NCBI GenBank assembly: GCA_934667575.1
Contig: CAKUME010000011.1
Span: forward strand, 1 to 12,584
Origin: an uncultured Eubacteriales bacterium
Lineage (GTDB): Bacteria; Bacillota; Clostridia; Oscillospirales; Acutalibacteraceae
Direction of reading: 5' to 3'
Length of the DNA stretch: 12,584 nt
Numbering within the stretch: position 1 is the stretch's first letter; each line of letters opens with the position of its first letter. The position numbers and the translations under genes are program-made. The notes under the pieces are model-generated. The model was not told the DNA's origin and ran no database searches. It saw only the letters and a list, made by a program, of their open reading frames with translations. Positions 1 to 6,848 of this stretch are shown here, in pieces.

Positions 1-70
1 GCTCTGACCACAGGGGCAGCCTGCCTGCGTTTTCGTGCATTCGGCGCATTCGGTGTGCGAAAGCCCAAAA

Positions 71-77
71 AAGGAGG
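71..77 (+). promoter_or_regulatory. Ribosome binding site fixing the GTG start of the AraC-type gene
   Basis: AAGGAGG lies 9 bases upstream of GTG at 87. The reading frame is open back to the left window edge, so this site is what decides the start. No ATG in frame is as well placed. The 70 bases before it hold no convincing promoter; the promoter may lie left of the window. Confidence 0.75.
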
Positions 78-86
78 AACACGCGC

Positions 87-2264
87 GTGCGATCTCACAT
101 TCAATGGAAAAAGCTTGCAATCAGCTATTTGGCGGCGCTCATTCCGGTGCTGCTGATCAGCTTTTGCGTGTCGGCATTCACCGACCGGCTCATGCAGCAA
201 AAAAAATCGACCGAAGCGGAATCGCGCGTGCGGCTGGCGCTGGAGCAGATGGAAACGCTGAATAACCGCGAGCGCAACAACGCCACCCAAATGGCGGCGG
301 TGAACGCATTCAGCCCCTACACGATGATGAACATCTACAATCACCAGCCCGATGCCGCGCAGCGCCAGATGGAGGCGCTCGACCGGCTCACGCAGCTTCA
401 GCAGTTCGATTCGTCGATCACCGACATTGCACTCTACTACGGCGACGGCATGGTTTATTCCGGCAAGCGCATGACCGAGCTGCACAACTATTTTAAGCTG
501 GTGCTTTTTTGCAACGACGCGAGCACCGGCGTTGCCGCCGCGGCCATTGCGCGCGATGACGATTCGCAAACGCTCCTGTGGTGCGACGAATCCGACGGCT
601 ATTTGATGATGCACTATTCCAACCGGCTGAACACCGCGTATCGGCCCAATTTTTCGGTGAATTTTTTGATTTCGTTTCGTCAGCTGGGGGATCGGCTCAA
701 CAATCTGGTGGATCCGGCGCTCACCGGCGCGTGCCTGATCATGGGCGACGGCACGGCGGTGAACTTTGTGAATTCCGGCACGCGGCTGCTCTCGGCCGCC
801 GCCGCGCTGCCCGACGGCGCAGACATCAACGACTACACGGCGATCGTGCAAAGCTCGGCGCTGGCCGGCGTCACGCTCACCGCCTACTACAACACCAACC
901 TGCTTTATGGCGAGCTGCGCCGCAGCCAGATGATCAACTATGTGCTGCTGGGCGTGGGCATGCTACTCTCGGCGCTGCTGGCCTATATTTTCAGCCGCCG
1001 CCGTGCCCGGCAGCTCAGTCTGCTCGAGGCCATGCTCCAAACCGGCACCGACAACGGCGCGCCCAGCCGCGGCGAGCTCGCCGAGCTGCAAAACATGGTG
1101 CGCGCCCGCTTGCGCGAAAACCGCCATCAGGAAAACAAAATGCAGACCGACGAAATTGTGCTCCGCTGCCAAACGGCCATGCTGCTGTTCCACGGCTGGG
1201 TGCAGGACGAAGCCGCCGCCGCGCGCTTTTTGCAGTCCTGCGGGCTGATGCAGCGCACATCCTACTATTTTGTGGGCGGCGTGCTGTTTGCGGCGGGGCA
1301 GGAGCCGAACGCGGTGGCGCACATGGAACAGCTGCTGGCCAACGACCTGTGCTACCGCGCCGAAGTGAGCGGCCGCACGGCACTCTATTTCTTGACCGAG
1401 GCGAGCGCACTCGATCCGTCGCAGAATATTCGCCTCTCGCTGGGCAAGCAGCTGCAGGAGGTGCTGCAGGCGCTGGATGTGCACCACGCGCAAATCGGAT
1501 TTGGCACGGTGCGCGCTTCGCTCACCGAAACCGGGCTGGCTTTTGCCGAAGCCAGCAAAACGCTGGAGCAGCTTGCCGCGCAGCCCGGTGTGAGCTGCGT
1601 TTGCTGGGAGGACCTGTGCGTGCCTGCCGCGCCCGCCGAGCTGCTCCACGCCGACACGGTGGCCGCCATGCAAAATGCGGTGCGGGCGGGCAGTGCGGTG
1701 CAGGCCGAAGCCGCGCTTGCGCAGCTGCTGCGCGAGATCGATACCCGCGCCGCCCCGGCGCAGCGCAGCTTTTTGCGCGCCGCACTGCTGCTGCGCATTG
1801 CCGACGCCTTCCCCGAGGAGCAGCGCCCGGCCGTTGAGTCGGCCGCCGCTTCGGTGCCGATCGACGATGCGGTGGCGTTCGAGCGCGGCGTGCGCGCATT
1901 GCTGGCCTACACCCCAAGCGCCGAAGCGCCGCGCAGTGTGTTCGAAAAGATCACCGCCTATTTGGACGCGCACTATTCCGAAAGCGAGCTTACCGCCGAG
2001 CAAACGGCGGCGTTTGCGGGCATTACGCCGCAATATCTCACGCGCCTGTTCAAATCCCGCACCGGGCTGTCGTATATCGATTACCTCACGCAGCTGCGCA
2101 TGCGCACCGCGCGCGATCTGCTGCGCACCACCGATCTTTCAGTGCAGGACATTGTGGAGCGCGTGGGCTACCGCGATGCTTCCAGCTTCCGGCGCAAGTT
2201 CAAAGCGCTCTACGGCATGGGCGCGCATGAATATCGCGAAACCGGCGGCCGCGGAAACCAATAA
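87..2264 (+). CDS. Membrane-bound AraC-family transcriptional regulator (YesS-like, 725 aa)
   Basis: One-component membrane regulator. Residues 10-31 form a first membrane segment (ISYLAALIPVLLISF) and residues 282-302 a second (MINYVLLGVGMLLSALLAYIF), followed by an arginine-rich stop (SRRRARQ). About 250 residues between them would lie outside the cell as a Cache-like sensor; that fold is inferred from architecture only. Residues about 340-600 are a cytoplasmic linker with an IGFGTVRASLTETGLAFAEA stretch like the middle part of YesN/CdaR-type regulators. Residues about 619-720 are a full AraC DNA-binding domain with both helix-turn-helix units (LTAEQTAAFAGITPQYLTRLF; VQDIVERVGYRDASSFRRKF). 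The length is close to Bacillus YesS. It has no kinase or receiver domain, so an external signal would reach DNA through one protein. It is followed by its own terminator, so its targets are more likely left of the window. The ligand is unknown. Confidence 0.9.
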   Translation: MRSHIQWKKLAISYLAALIPVLLISFCVSAFTDRLMQQKKSTEAESRVRLALEQMETLNNRERNNATQMAAVNAFSPYTMMNIYNHQPDAAQRQMEALDRLTQLQQFDSSITDIALYYGDGMVYSGKRMTELHNYFKLVLFCNDASTGVAAAAIARDDDSQTLLWCDESDGYLMMHYSNRLNTAYRPNFSVNFLISFRQLGDRLNNLVDPALTGACLIMGDGTAVNFVNSGTRLLSAAAALPDGADINDYTAIVQSSALAGVTLTAYYNTNLLYGELRRSQMINYVLLGVGMLLSALLAYIFSRRRARQLSLLEAMLQTGTDNGAPSRGELAELQNMVRARLRENRHQENKMQTDEIVLRCQTAMLLFHGWVQDEAAAARFLQSCGLMQRTSYYFVGGVLFAAGQEPNAVAHMEQLLANDLCYRAEVSGRTALYFLTEASALDPSQNIRLSLGKQLQEVLQALDVHHAQIGFGTVRASLTETGLAFAEASKTLEQLAAQPGVSCVCWEDLCVPAAPAELLHADTVAAMQNAVRAGSAVQAEAALAQLLREIDTRAAPAQRSFLRAALLLRIADAFPEEQRPAVESAAASVPIDDAVAFERGVRALLAYTPSAEAPRSVFEKITAYLDAHYSESELTAEQTAAFAGITPQYLTRLFKSRTGLSYIDYLTQLRMRTARDLLRTTDLSVQDIVERVGYRDASSFRRKFKALYGMGAHEYRETGGRGNQ

Positions 2265-2290
2265 ATTGCCATTTTATTCCTCTCGCTCTG

Positions 2291-2321
2291 CGCTCCGGTG
2301 TCAGCCGGAGCGTTTTTTTTT
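2291..2321 (+). terminator. Intrinsic terminator of the AraC-type regulator gene
   Basis: Perfect 8-bp stem CGCTCCGG (2291-2298) and CCGGAGCG (2305-2312) with a 6-base loop, followed by nine T. It starts 27 bases after the stop codon at 2262-2264. Confidence 0.93.
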
Positions 2322-2372
2322 GAAAAAATAAAATTTTTTTTCAAAAACGTGTCCCTTTTTTCGAACTTGCGT

Positions 2373-2381
2373 TGTTATAGT
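2373..2381 (+). promoter_or_regulatory. Extended -10 promoter for the candidate small RNA
   Basis: TGTTATAGT is an extended -10 (TGn plus TATAGT, 5 of 6 matches to TATAAT). No good -35 is present at 17 bases, which is tolerated for extended -10 promoters. It would start RNA near 2388, in a region with no open reading frame that looks like a gene. Confidence 0.5.
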
Positions 2382-2387
2382 AAGTGA

Positions 2388-2526
2388 AAAGAAAAATTAT
2401 GCAAGCCCTGCGCTGCACCCACTCCTCAACTGAGCGGCGCAGGAGGGGTCCAGAGCACGCATTGGAGCGAAATGCGTACGTGAAAATTCCACAGGGGCAC
2501 GTTGTGGGCGTGACCCTGTTTTTTTT
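2388..2526 (+). ncRNA. Candidate free-standing structured small RNA, about 139 nt, family not recognised
   Basis: The stretch between two convergent genes carries its own extended -10 promoter, three successive stems and a terminator. Stem 1 pairs 2407-2416 with 2434-2443 (10 pairs, one G-T), with a 17-base loop that can close further through CTC/GAG. Stem 2 pairs ACGCATT 2457-2463 with AATGCGT 2471-2477 around a 7-base loop. Stem 3 is the terminator at 2491-2519. The 5' CCCTG (2406-2410) could instead pair with CAGGG of the terminator, giving a rod-like fold. No plus-strand gene follows, so it is not an obvious leader or riboswitch. I could not match it to 6S, SRP, tmRNA or RNase P signature sequences. 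Ends are inferred, not seen. Confidence 0.5.
2491..2526 (+). terminator. Intrinsic terminator of the candidate small RNA
   Basis: ACAGGG-G-CACG pairs with CGTG-A-CCCTGT (one G/A mismatch) around loop TTGTGGG, followed by T at 2519-2526. It points rightwards and sits only a few bases from the oppositely directed terminator of the glycerate kinase gene. Confidence 0.85.
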
Positions 2527-2530
2527 ATAT

Positions 2531-2567
2531 AAAAAACGGGGATTTCCCCGTGCGGAAAAATCCCCGT
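2531..2567 (-). terminator. Intrinsic terminator of the glycerate kinase gene
   Basis: Ten-bp perfect stem ACGGGGATTT (2536-2545) and AAATCCCCGT (2558-2567). Read on the minus strand it is followed by a run of six T (complement of A2531-2536). It lies 18 bases after the minus-strand stop codon. On the plus strand the flank is A-rich, so it works in one direction only. Confidence 0.9.
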
Positions 2568-2585
2568 GAAAAAACAGCATTCGGA

Positions 2586-3821
2586 TCAGGAACGAATCAG
2601 CGCAACGGAAACATCGTTGACGTTGGTGCCGGTGGGACCGGTGACGATCAGCCCGCCGCATTTTTGCAGCGCGTGATAGGCATCGTTTTCGGCCAATGCG
2701 GCAAAAATATCACAGCCGGAGGATCGGAGCGCGGCCTGGGTGGCACCGTCCACGAATCCGCCCGCCGCGTCCGTGGGCCCGTCGGTTCCGTCGGAGCCAA
2801 CGGAGAACACCGCGCAGTCCTCCAGTCCGGCAATGCCGGGGGCCGCCGCCAGCGCCAGCTCCTGATTGCGCCCGCCCTTGCCGCGCCCGGTGAGGTGCAC
2901 CACGGTTTCGCCGCCTGCAATCAGCGCAACGCGGCGCCCAAGGGTGCGATGGTAGCGCGCCATGTTGGCCAAAAACACACCGGCCTCCCGGGCTTCGCAG
3001 CTCAGGCAATCGGTTAAAACGAGCGGCTCATAGCCGCGTGCCTGCGCCGCGGCGGCCGCGGCCGTGCAGAGCTGCCGCACGCTGCCGGTCACCTGCGTTT
3101 CAATATGCGCCAGCTTTTTGGGCGTTTCCTGCGCGAGCAGCGTCTGCATTTGGGCGGTGAGATGCAGGTGATATTTGGCCGCAATGGCCTGGGCCTGCGC
3201 GCAGGTGGATGCGTCGGGATAAGTCGGGCCGGAGGCGATCATATCCAGCGGATCGCCGAGAATATCCGACAGCACAACGGAAAACACATGGGCAGGGGCG
3301 CAAAGCTGCGCAAAACGCCCGCCTTTCACGGCGGAAAGGCGCTTGCGCAGCGTGTTGATTTCGACAATGTCTGCACCGCAGGCCAGCAGCTCCCGCGTGA
3401 GCTGCGCCAGATCGGAGGGGGGAATCAGCGGCTTTTCAAACAGCGCCGAACCGCCGCCGGACAGCAGAAACAGCACGGTGTCTGCCGCGCTTCGTCCACG
3501 AACCAGATCCATTGCCTGCGCGGTGGCCGCAAAGCTGTTTTCGTCGGGAATGGGATGCCCCGCTTCGCAAACGGTAAAATTGGCAATGGGCCCGCTGCTG
3601 TGACCGTATTTGGTGATTACAATGCCGGCGCGAATGCGGGCGCCGAGCAGTTGGCTTGCCGCCTGTGCCATGGGCACGGCGGCCTTGCCCACCGCCACCA
3701 GAATGATCTGTCCGCTGCCAAAGCGGTGGTGCGCCAGCGCGCTGCGCACGGCCGCGCTTGGCTGCGCGGCGGCAATGGCAGCCGCGATGATGGCATTGGC
3801 GTCTCCGCGAAGCGGCGTCAT
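2586..3821 (-). CDS. Glycerate 2-kinase, MOFRL/DUF4147 family (411 aa)
   Basis: Predicted to phosphorylate D-glycerate with ATP, giving 2-phosphoglycerate, in the cytosol. The family is often mislabelled hydroxypyruvate reductase (TtuD). The full set of family motifs is visible: VGKAA at 44-48, GHPIPDENS at 88-96, SGGGSAL at 121-127, NTLRKRLSAVKGG at 156-168, SDILGD at 185-190 and SGPT at 197-200. The C-terminal MOFRL part has GRGKGGRNQE at 312-321, GSDGTDGPTDAAG at 342-354 and GPTGTNVND at 395-403. Length is a little under the usual 420-450. The ATG at 3821 has a strong site (GAGGAGGG, complement of 3828-3835) 6 bases upstream. It is monocistronic here, divergent from mglB and convergent with the small RNA. 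It would feed glycerate from sugar-acid breakdown into lower glycolysis. A link to the neighbouring sugar importer is inference only. Confidence 0.95.
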   Translation of the reverse strand: MTPLRGDANAIIAAAIAAAQPSAAVRSALAHHRFGSGQIILVAVGKAAVPMAQAASQLLGARIRAGIVITKYGHSSGPIANFTVCEAGHPIPDENSFAATAQAMDLVRGRSAADTVLFLLSGGGSALFEKPLIPPSDLAQLTRELLACGADIVEINTLRKRLSAVKGGRFAQLCAPAHVFSVVLSDILGDPLDMIASGPTYPDASTCAQAQAIAAKYHLHLTAQMQTLLAQETPKKLAHIETQVTGSVRQLCTAAAAAAQARGYEPLVLTDCLSCEAREAGVFLANMARYHRTLGRRVALIAGGETVVHLTGRGKGGRNQELALAAAPGIAGLEDCAVFSVGSDGTDGPTDAAGGFVDGATQAALRSSGCDIFAALAENDAYHALQKCGGLIVTGPTGTNVNDVSVALIRS

Positions 3822-3890
3822 GCGGTTCCCTCCTCATTTTTGGCCGCGGATGAAGGCGCGGCAGCCGTTTTTGTTATTATAACTTTTTTT

Positions 3891-3899
3891 ATTATAACA
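3891..3899 (-). promoter_or_regulatory. Extended -10 promoter of the glycerate kinase gene
   Basis: On the minus strand this reads TGTTATAAT, a perfect TATAAT with the TGn extension. A TTGCAT at 3915-3920 sits 18 bases upstream as a weak -35. A second GTTATAATAA copy lies 15 bp further downstream (3874-3883), so there may be two start sites. The predicted leader is about 60 bases. Confidence 0.6.
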
Positions 3900-3945
3900 T
3901 GGAACCGTGCCGCAATGCAATGAAATTCGGTGCGGAAGCGGCGCG

Positions 3946-3971
3946 GTTTGCGATGTTTTTTTGGCGCAAAC
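3946..3971. repeat. Inverted repeat GTTTGCG-N12-CGCAAAC, candidate operator
   Basis: Seven-bp perfect arms at 3946-3952 and 3965-3971 are separated by 12 bases. The repeat lies between the minus-strand promoter of glycerate kinase (3891-3899) and the plus-strand promoter of mglB (about 4025-4053). The loop contains T7, not positioned as a terminator tail in either direction. A shared operator for the divergent genes is possible but not shown. Confidence 0.35.
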
Positions 3972-4024
3972 TATAAAAAATTCAATTATCATAAATTTTC
4001 ACCCATTTCGGATAAAAAACTCTA

Positions 4025-4053
4025 TTTTCTTTTTGCTTGTAATCAAATATAAT
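4025..4053 (+). promoter_or_regulatory. Promoter of the mgl operon
   Basis: Perfect -10 TATAAT at 4048-4053, with only a poor -35 (TTTTCT, 4025-4030) 17 bases upstream, which suits a promoter needing an activator. The predicted RNA start near 4060 gives a leader of about 38 bases with AAGGAGG at 4083-4089, 8 bases before ATG 4098. Upstream, ATAAATTTTC (3991) and ATAAAAAACTC (4012) begin 21 bp apart, the spacing used by AraC-type activators next to a -35. In this AT-rich stretch the repeat may be chance. Confidence 0.55.
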
Positions 4054-4097
4054 AAAAACAACGAAAGCGAAACCCAATATTTAAGGAGGCATTTCTC

Positions 4098-5174
4098 ATG
4101 AAAAAGTTTCTTGCAGTATTTTTGGCACTGGCCATGGCTGTGCTCGGGCTCAGCGCCTGCGGCGGCAGCACCGGTTCCGGCAGCTCGGATCAAGGCGAGG
4201 TGTCGGTGTTCTATTACACTTACAGCGACACCTATATTTCCAGCGTGCGTTCCGCACTGAGCAAGCTGTTTGAGACCGCCGGCGTGAAGTATCAGAACTA
4301 CGACGCCAACGGCAACCAGACCACCCAGACCGAACAGGTGACCACCGCACTGGCCAAGGGCTCCAAGCTCCTCGTGGTCAACGTGGTGGACACCGGCTCC
4401 AACGATGCCGCGCAGAACATCGTGAACCAGGCCAAAGAAAAGAATGTGCCGGTGGTGTTCTTCAACCGCTCGGTGGATGAATCCGTGGTGAGCAGCTACG
4501 ACAAATGTGTGTTTGTCGGCACCGACTACGAAATGGCCGGCCATATGCAGGGCGAAATGATCGGCAAATATCTGGTGGAAAACTACAACAAGCTGGATCT
4601 CAACGGCGACGGCAAAATCAGCTATGTGATGTTCAAGGGTCAGGAAGGCAACCTCGAAGCCATTGCCCGCACGCAGTACGGCGTGGAAGATGCGAACAAG
4701 GTGCTCAAGGATGCCGGCAAACCGGAACTCGAGTTCTATGATGCCTCGAACAGCAACAAATACCTCGTGGACCAGAACGGCACATGGGCTTCGGCCGCTG
4801 CGACCGATTATATGAACACCATTCTTGCACAGTACAGCGAAGCCAACAAAAACATGGTGGAACTGGTGATTGCGAACAACGACGATATGGCGCTCGGCGC
4901 GATCTCGGGCCTTCAGACGGCCGGCTACAATGTGAGCGGCGGCAAAACCATTCCGGTGTTCGGCGTGGATGCGACCGACTCGGCCAAGGATGCCATCAAG
5001 AGCGGCTTCATGACCGGTACCATTAAGCAGGATGCCGACGGCATGGCCAACGTGATCAGCACCATCACCCAGAACTTCCTCAACAATAAGGAAACCTTTG
5101 ACGGAGTGAACAAGGACGATGTGGTCGGCACCTGGCGTGTGAACATCCCCTACACCACTTACACCGGCGAATAA
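4098..5174 (+). CDS. mglB: Galactose/glucose-binding lipoprotein of the Mgl ABC importer (358 aa)
   Basis: Extracellular sugar-binding protein delivering hexose to MglAC. Residues 1-20 are a signal peptide with lipobox LSAC and lipidated C21, then a Gly/Ser linker. It follows E. coli MglB along its length. The calcium loop D167-L-N169-G-D171-G-K-I-S and its partner E255 are kept, as are ligand residues matching D14 (D44), N91 (N123), R158 (R191), W183 (W230), N211 (N261) and D236 (D291). Differences lie in the same pocket: H152 becomes N185, D154 becomes E187, F16 becomes Y46, and about 10-12 extra residues precede W230. The family is therefore secure but the exact sugar is not; galactose or glucose is the default. 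It is the first gene of mglBAC, with a strong ribosome site 8 bases upstream, and a hairpin after it probably raises its yield over mglA and mglC. Confidence 0.94.
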   Translation: MKKFLAVFLALAMAVLGLSACGGSTGSGSSDQGEVSVFYYTYSDTYISSVRSALSKLFETAGVKYQNYDANGNQTTQTEQVTTALAKGSKLLVVNVVDTGSNDAAQNIVNQAKEKNVPVVFFNRSVDESVVSSYDKCVFVGTDYEMAGHMQGEMIGKYLVENYNKLDLNGDGKISYVMFKGQEGNLEAIARTQYGVEDANKVLKDAGKPELEFYDASNSNKYLVDQNGTWASAAATDYMNTILAQYSEANKNMVELVIANNDDMALGAISGLQTAGYNVSGGKTIPVFGVDATDSAKDAIKSGFMTGTIKQDADGMANVISTITQNFLNNKETFDGVNKDDVVGTWRVNIPYTTYTGE

Positions 5175-5204
5175 AAACAAACCGGCAAATTGCAACAACG
5201 GGCT

Positions 5205-5248
5205 CGGAGCAGCAATGCATATGCAACGCATGATGCACGGCTGCTCCG
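5205..5248 (+). promoter_or_regulatory. Strong mglB-mglA intercistronic hairpin (no U-run)
   Basis: A 9-bp perfect outer stem, CGGAGCAGC (5205-5213) with GCTGCTCCG (5240-5248), encloses a second stem: 5216-5220 with 5233-5237 and 5221-5224 with 5228-5231, one bulged G5232 and loop AAC. No T tract follows, so it is not a standard terminator. Hairpins after binding-protein genes are known to stabilise the upstream message and lower the downstream one (as between malE and malF). That role is inferred here. Confidence 0.75.
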
Positions 5249-5268
5249 CAGTTCCGCAATTATGGAAC

Positions 5269-5275
5269 AGGGGGG
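5269..5275 (+). promoter_or_regulatory. Ribosome binding site fixing the mglA start at 5286
   Basis: AGGGGGG lies 10 bases before ATG 5286. The frame stays open upstream with starts at 5190 and 5262, but these have no ribosome site, and the 5190 form would run through the intercistronic hairpin. The 5286 start gives 510 aa, matching E. coli MglA (506). Confidence 0.75.
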
Positions 5276-5285
5276 ACACAGGACT

Positions 5286-6818
5286 ATGAATCCAAACGCA
5301 CAAAACGCGGCGGCGGCCGAAAAGCCGGTGCTGCTCCGAATGGAAGGCATTGAAAAACAGTTTCCGGGCGTGAAAGCGCTGGACAAGGTGAACCTCACGG
5401 TGAAAGCCGGCACGGTGCATGCGCTGATGGGCGAAAACGGCGCGGGCAAGTCCACGCTGATGAAGTGCCTGTTCGGCGTATATAATAAGGACGCCGGCCA
5501 CATCTACCTCGAGGGCGAGGAAGTGAATTTTCGCAATTCCAAAGAGGCGCTCGAGCATGGCGTGGCGATGGTGCATCAGGAACTGAACCAGGCGCTCAAG
5601 CGCAACGTGATGGATAATATGTGGCTCGGCCGTTTTCCCACCGTGGCCAAGGGCGTGCCGTTCACCAGCGAAAAGAAGATGTATCGGGCCACCAAAGAGG
5701 TCTTTGATCAGCTCGGGCTGCATGTGGACCCCAAAACCGTCATGAGCACCATGCCCGTGTCGCAGCGCCAGATGGTGGAAATTGCGAAGGCCGTGTCGTA
5801 CCACGCCAAGGTGATCGTGTTCGACGAGCCCACCTCGTCGCTCACCGAGGAAGAAGTGGAGCGGCTGTTCAAAATTATCAACATGCTGCGCGATCAGGGC
5901 TGCGGAATCATCTACATTTCGCACAAGATGGCCGAGATCCTGCGCATTTCGGACGAAGTGACCGTGATGCGCGACGGCAAGTGGATCGCCACCCGCGAAG
6001 CCAAAGACCTGACCACCAACGAGATCATTAAGCTCATGGTGGGCCGCGAGCTCACCAACATCTATCCGCCCAAAACAAATCAGGTGGGCGGCGAGCTGCT
6101 TCGCGTGGAGCACCTTTCGGCGGAATACGCCAAGCTCTACGACGTATCGTTTGCGGCGCGGCGCGGCGAGATCATCGGTGTGGCAGGTCTGGACGGCTCC
6201 GGCCGCAGCTCGCTGCTGGCGAGCATTTTTGGCACGGCCACCCGGCGCAGCGGCCAGCTCACGCTCGACGGCCGCCCCATTCGCAACCGCAACCCGCGTG
6301 AATCCATTCGCAACGGCTTTGCGTTCCTCACCGAGGAACGCCGTGCAACCGGCATTTTTGGCATTTTGAATATTCGCGAAAATGCCACGATCTCGAGCCT
6401 GGATAAATGCAAAACCGGCCCGTTCCTCAGCAAAGCCAAGCTGAAAGCGAACACCGACTGGTGCATCAAGTCCATGCGCGTGAAAACGCCCAGCCAGGAA
6501 ACGAAGATCCGTTCGCTTTCGGGCGGCAACCAGCAAAAGGTGATTTTGGGCCGGTGGCTGCTCACCGAACCGACCGTGCTGCTGCTCGACGAGCCCACGC
6601 GCGGCATCGATGTGGGCGCGAAATACGAAATTTACCAGCTGATCATTGATTTGGCGGCCAAGGGAAAGACCGTAATTATGGTATCATCCGAAATGCCCGA
6701 GCTGCTGGGCGTTTGCGATCGAATATTGGTTATGTCGGGCGGCAAGCTCGCCGGTGAGGTAGATGCGGCGAACACCTCGCAGGAAGAAATTATGGCGCTG
6801 GCCGCGAAATACGCATAA
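5286..6818 (+). CDS. mglA: Galactose/glucose ABC importer, double ATPase subunit (510 aa)
   Basis: Cytoplasmic ATPase that powers sugar import through MglC. It has two fused nucleotide-binding domains, typical of CUT2 sugar importers. Domain 1: Walker A GENGAGKST at 49-57, signature VSQRQ at 158-162, Walker B VIVFDEPTSSL from 176 with catalytic E181. Domain 2: degenerate Walker A (GLDGSGRSS, Arg for Lys, as expected for the second half in this family), signature LSGGNQQK at 411-418 and Walker B LLLDEPTRGID with D435-E436. It follows E. coli MglA closely, including SMRVKTP and SSEMPELLG near the end. Positions assume the 5286 start. It sits 111 bases after mglB, across a hairpin, and 30 bases before mglC, in one operon. 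Confidence 0.95.
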   Translation: MNPNAQNAAAAEKPVLLRMEGIEKQFPGVKALDKVNLTVKAGTVHALMGENGAGKSTLMKCLFGVYNKDAGHIYLEGEEVNFRNSKEALEHGVAMVHQELNQALKRNVMDNMWLGRFPTVAKGVPFTSEKKMYRATKEVFDQLGLHVDPKTVMSTMPVSQRQMVEIAKAVSYHAKVIVFDEPTSSLTEEEVERLFKIINMLRDQGCGIIYISHKMAEILRISDEVTVMRDGKWIATREAKDLTTNEIIKLMVGRELTNIYPPKTNQVGGELLRVEHLSAEYAKLYDVSFAARRGEIIGVAGLDGSGRSSLLASIFGTATRRSGQLTLDGRPIRNRNPRESIRNGFAFLTEERRATGIFGILNIRENATISSLDKCKTGPFLSKAKLKANTDWCIKSMRVKTPSQETKIRSLSGGNQQKVILGRWLLTEPTVLLLDEPTRGIDVGAKYEIYQLIIDLAAKGKTVIMVSSEMPELLGVCDRILVMSGGKLAGEVDAANTSQEEIMALAAKYA

Positions 6819-6848
6819 ACGAATGCGCTTGAATGGAGGAATCAAAAA

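Noticed and set aside
35..265. 76-codon frame overlapping the start of the AraC-type gene
   Set aside because: Wrong frame overlapping the regulator, no ribosome site and no recognisable protein; the GCATTCGG direct repeat near 38-53 is too short to interpret.
2388..2526. Small RNA as 6S RNA
   Set aside because: Size, free-standing promoter and terminator would fit, and a rod fold can be drawn, but the simplest fold is three separate stems and I see no clear central bubble.
2550..3017. Plus-strand open frame over the glycerate kinase 3' end
   Set aside because: Shadow of the kinase gene; the translation is Gly/Arg-rich without a recognisable domain, and its start lies in the kinase terminator.
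4061..4075. Catabolite-repression (cre) box resembling ACGAAAGCGAAACCC just after the mgl start site
   Set aside because: The AAAGCG core and position are suggestive, but the invariant TG at the left is CG and the right half is degenerate, so I do not call it. A CcpA-binding test would decide.
5190..5285. N-terminal extension of MglA by 32 residues from 5190
   Set aside because: No ribosome site precedes 5190 or 5262, the extension would be encoded by the hairpin, and the 5286 start matches known MglA length.
3999..6536. 845-codon open frame on the minus strand opposite mglB and mglA
   Set aside because: It is antisense to two secure genes, very rich in His and Ala in a way typical of reversed GC-rich codons, shows no domain, and no ribosome site fits. 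The same applies to the long minus-strand frames at 963-2033, 6684-8333 and 10016-11824.
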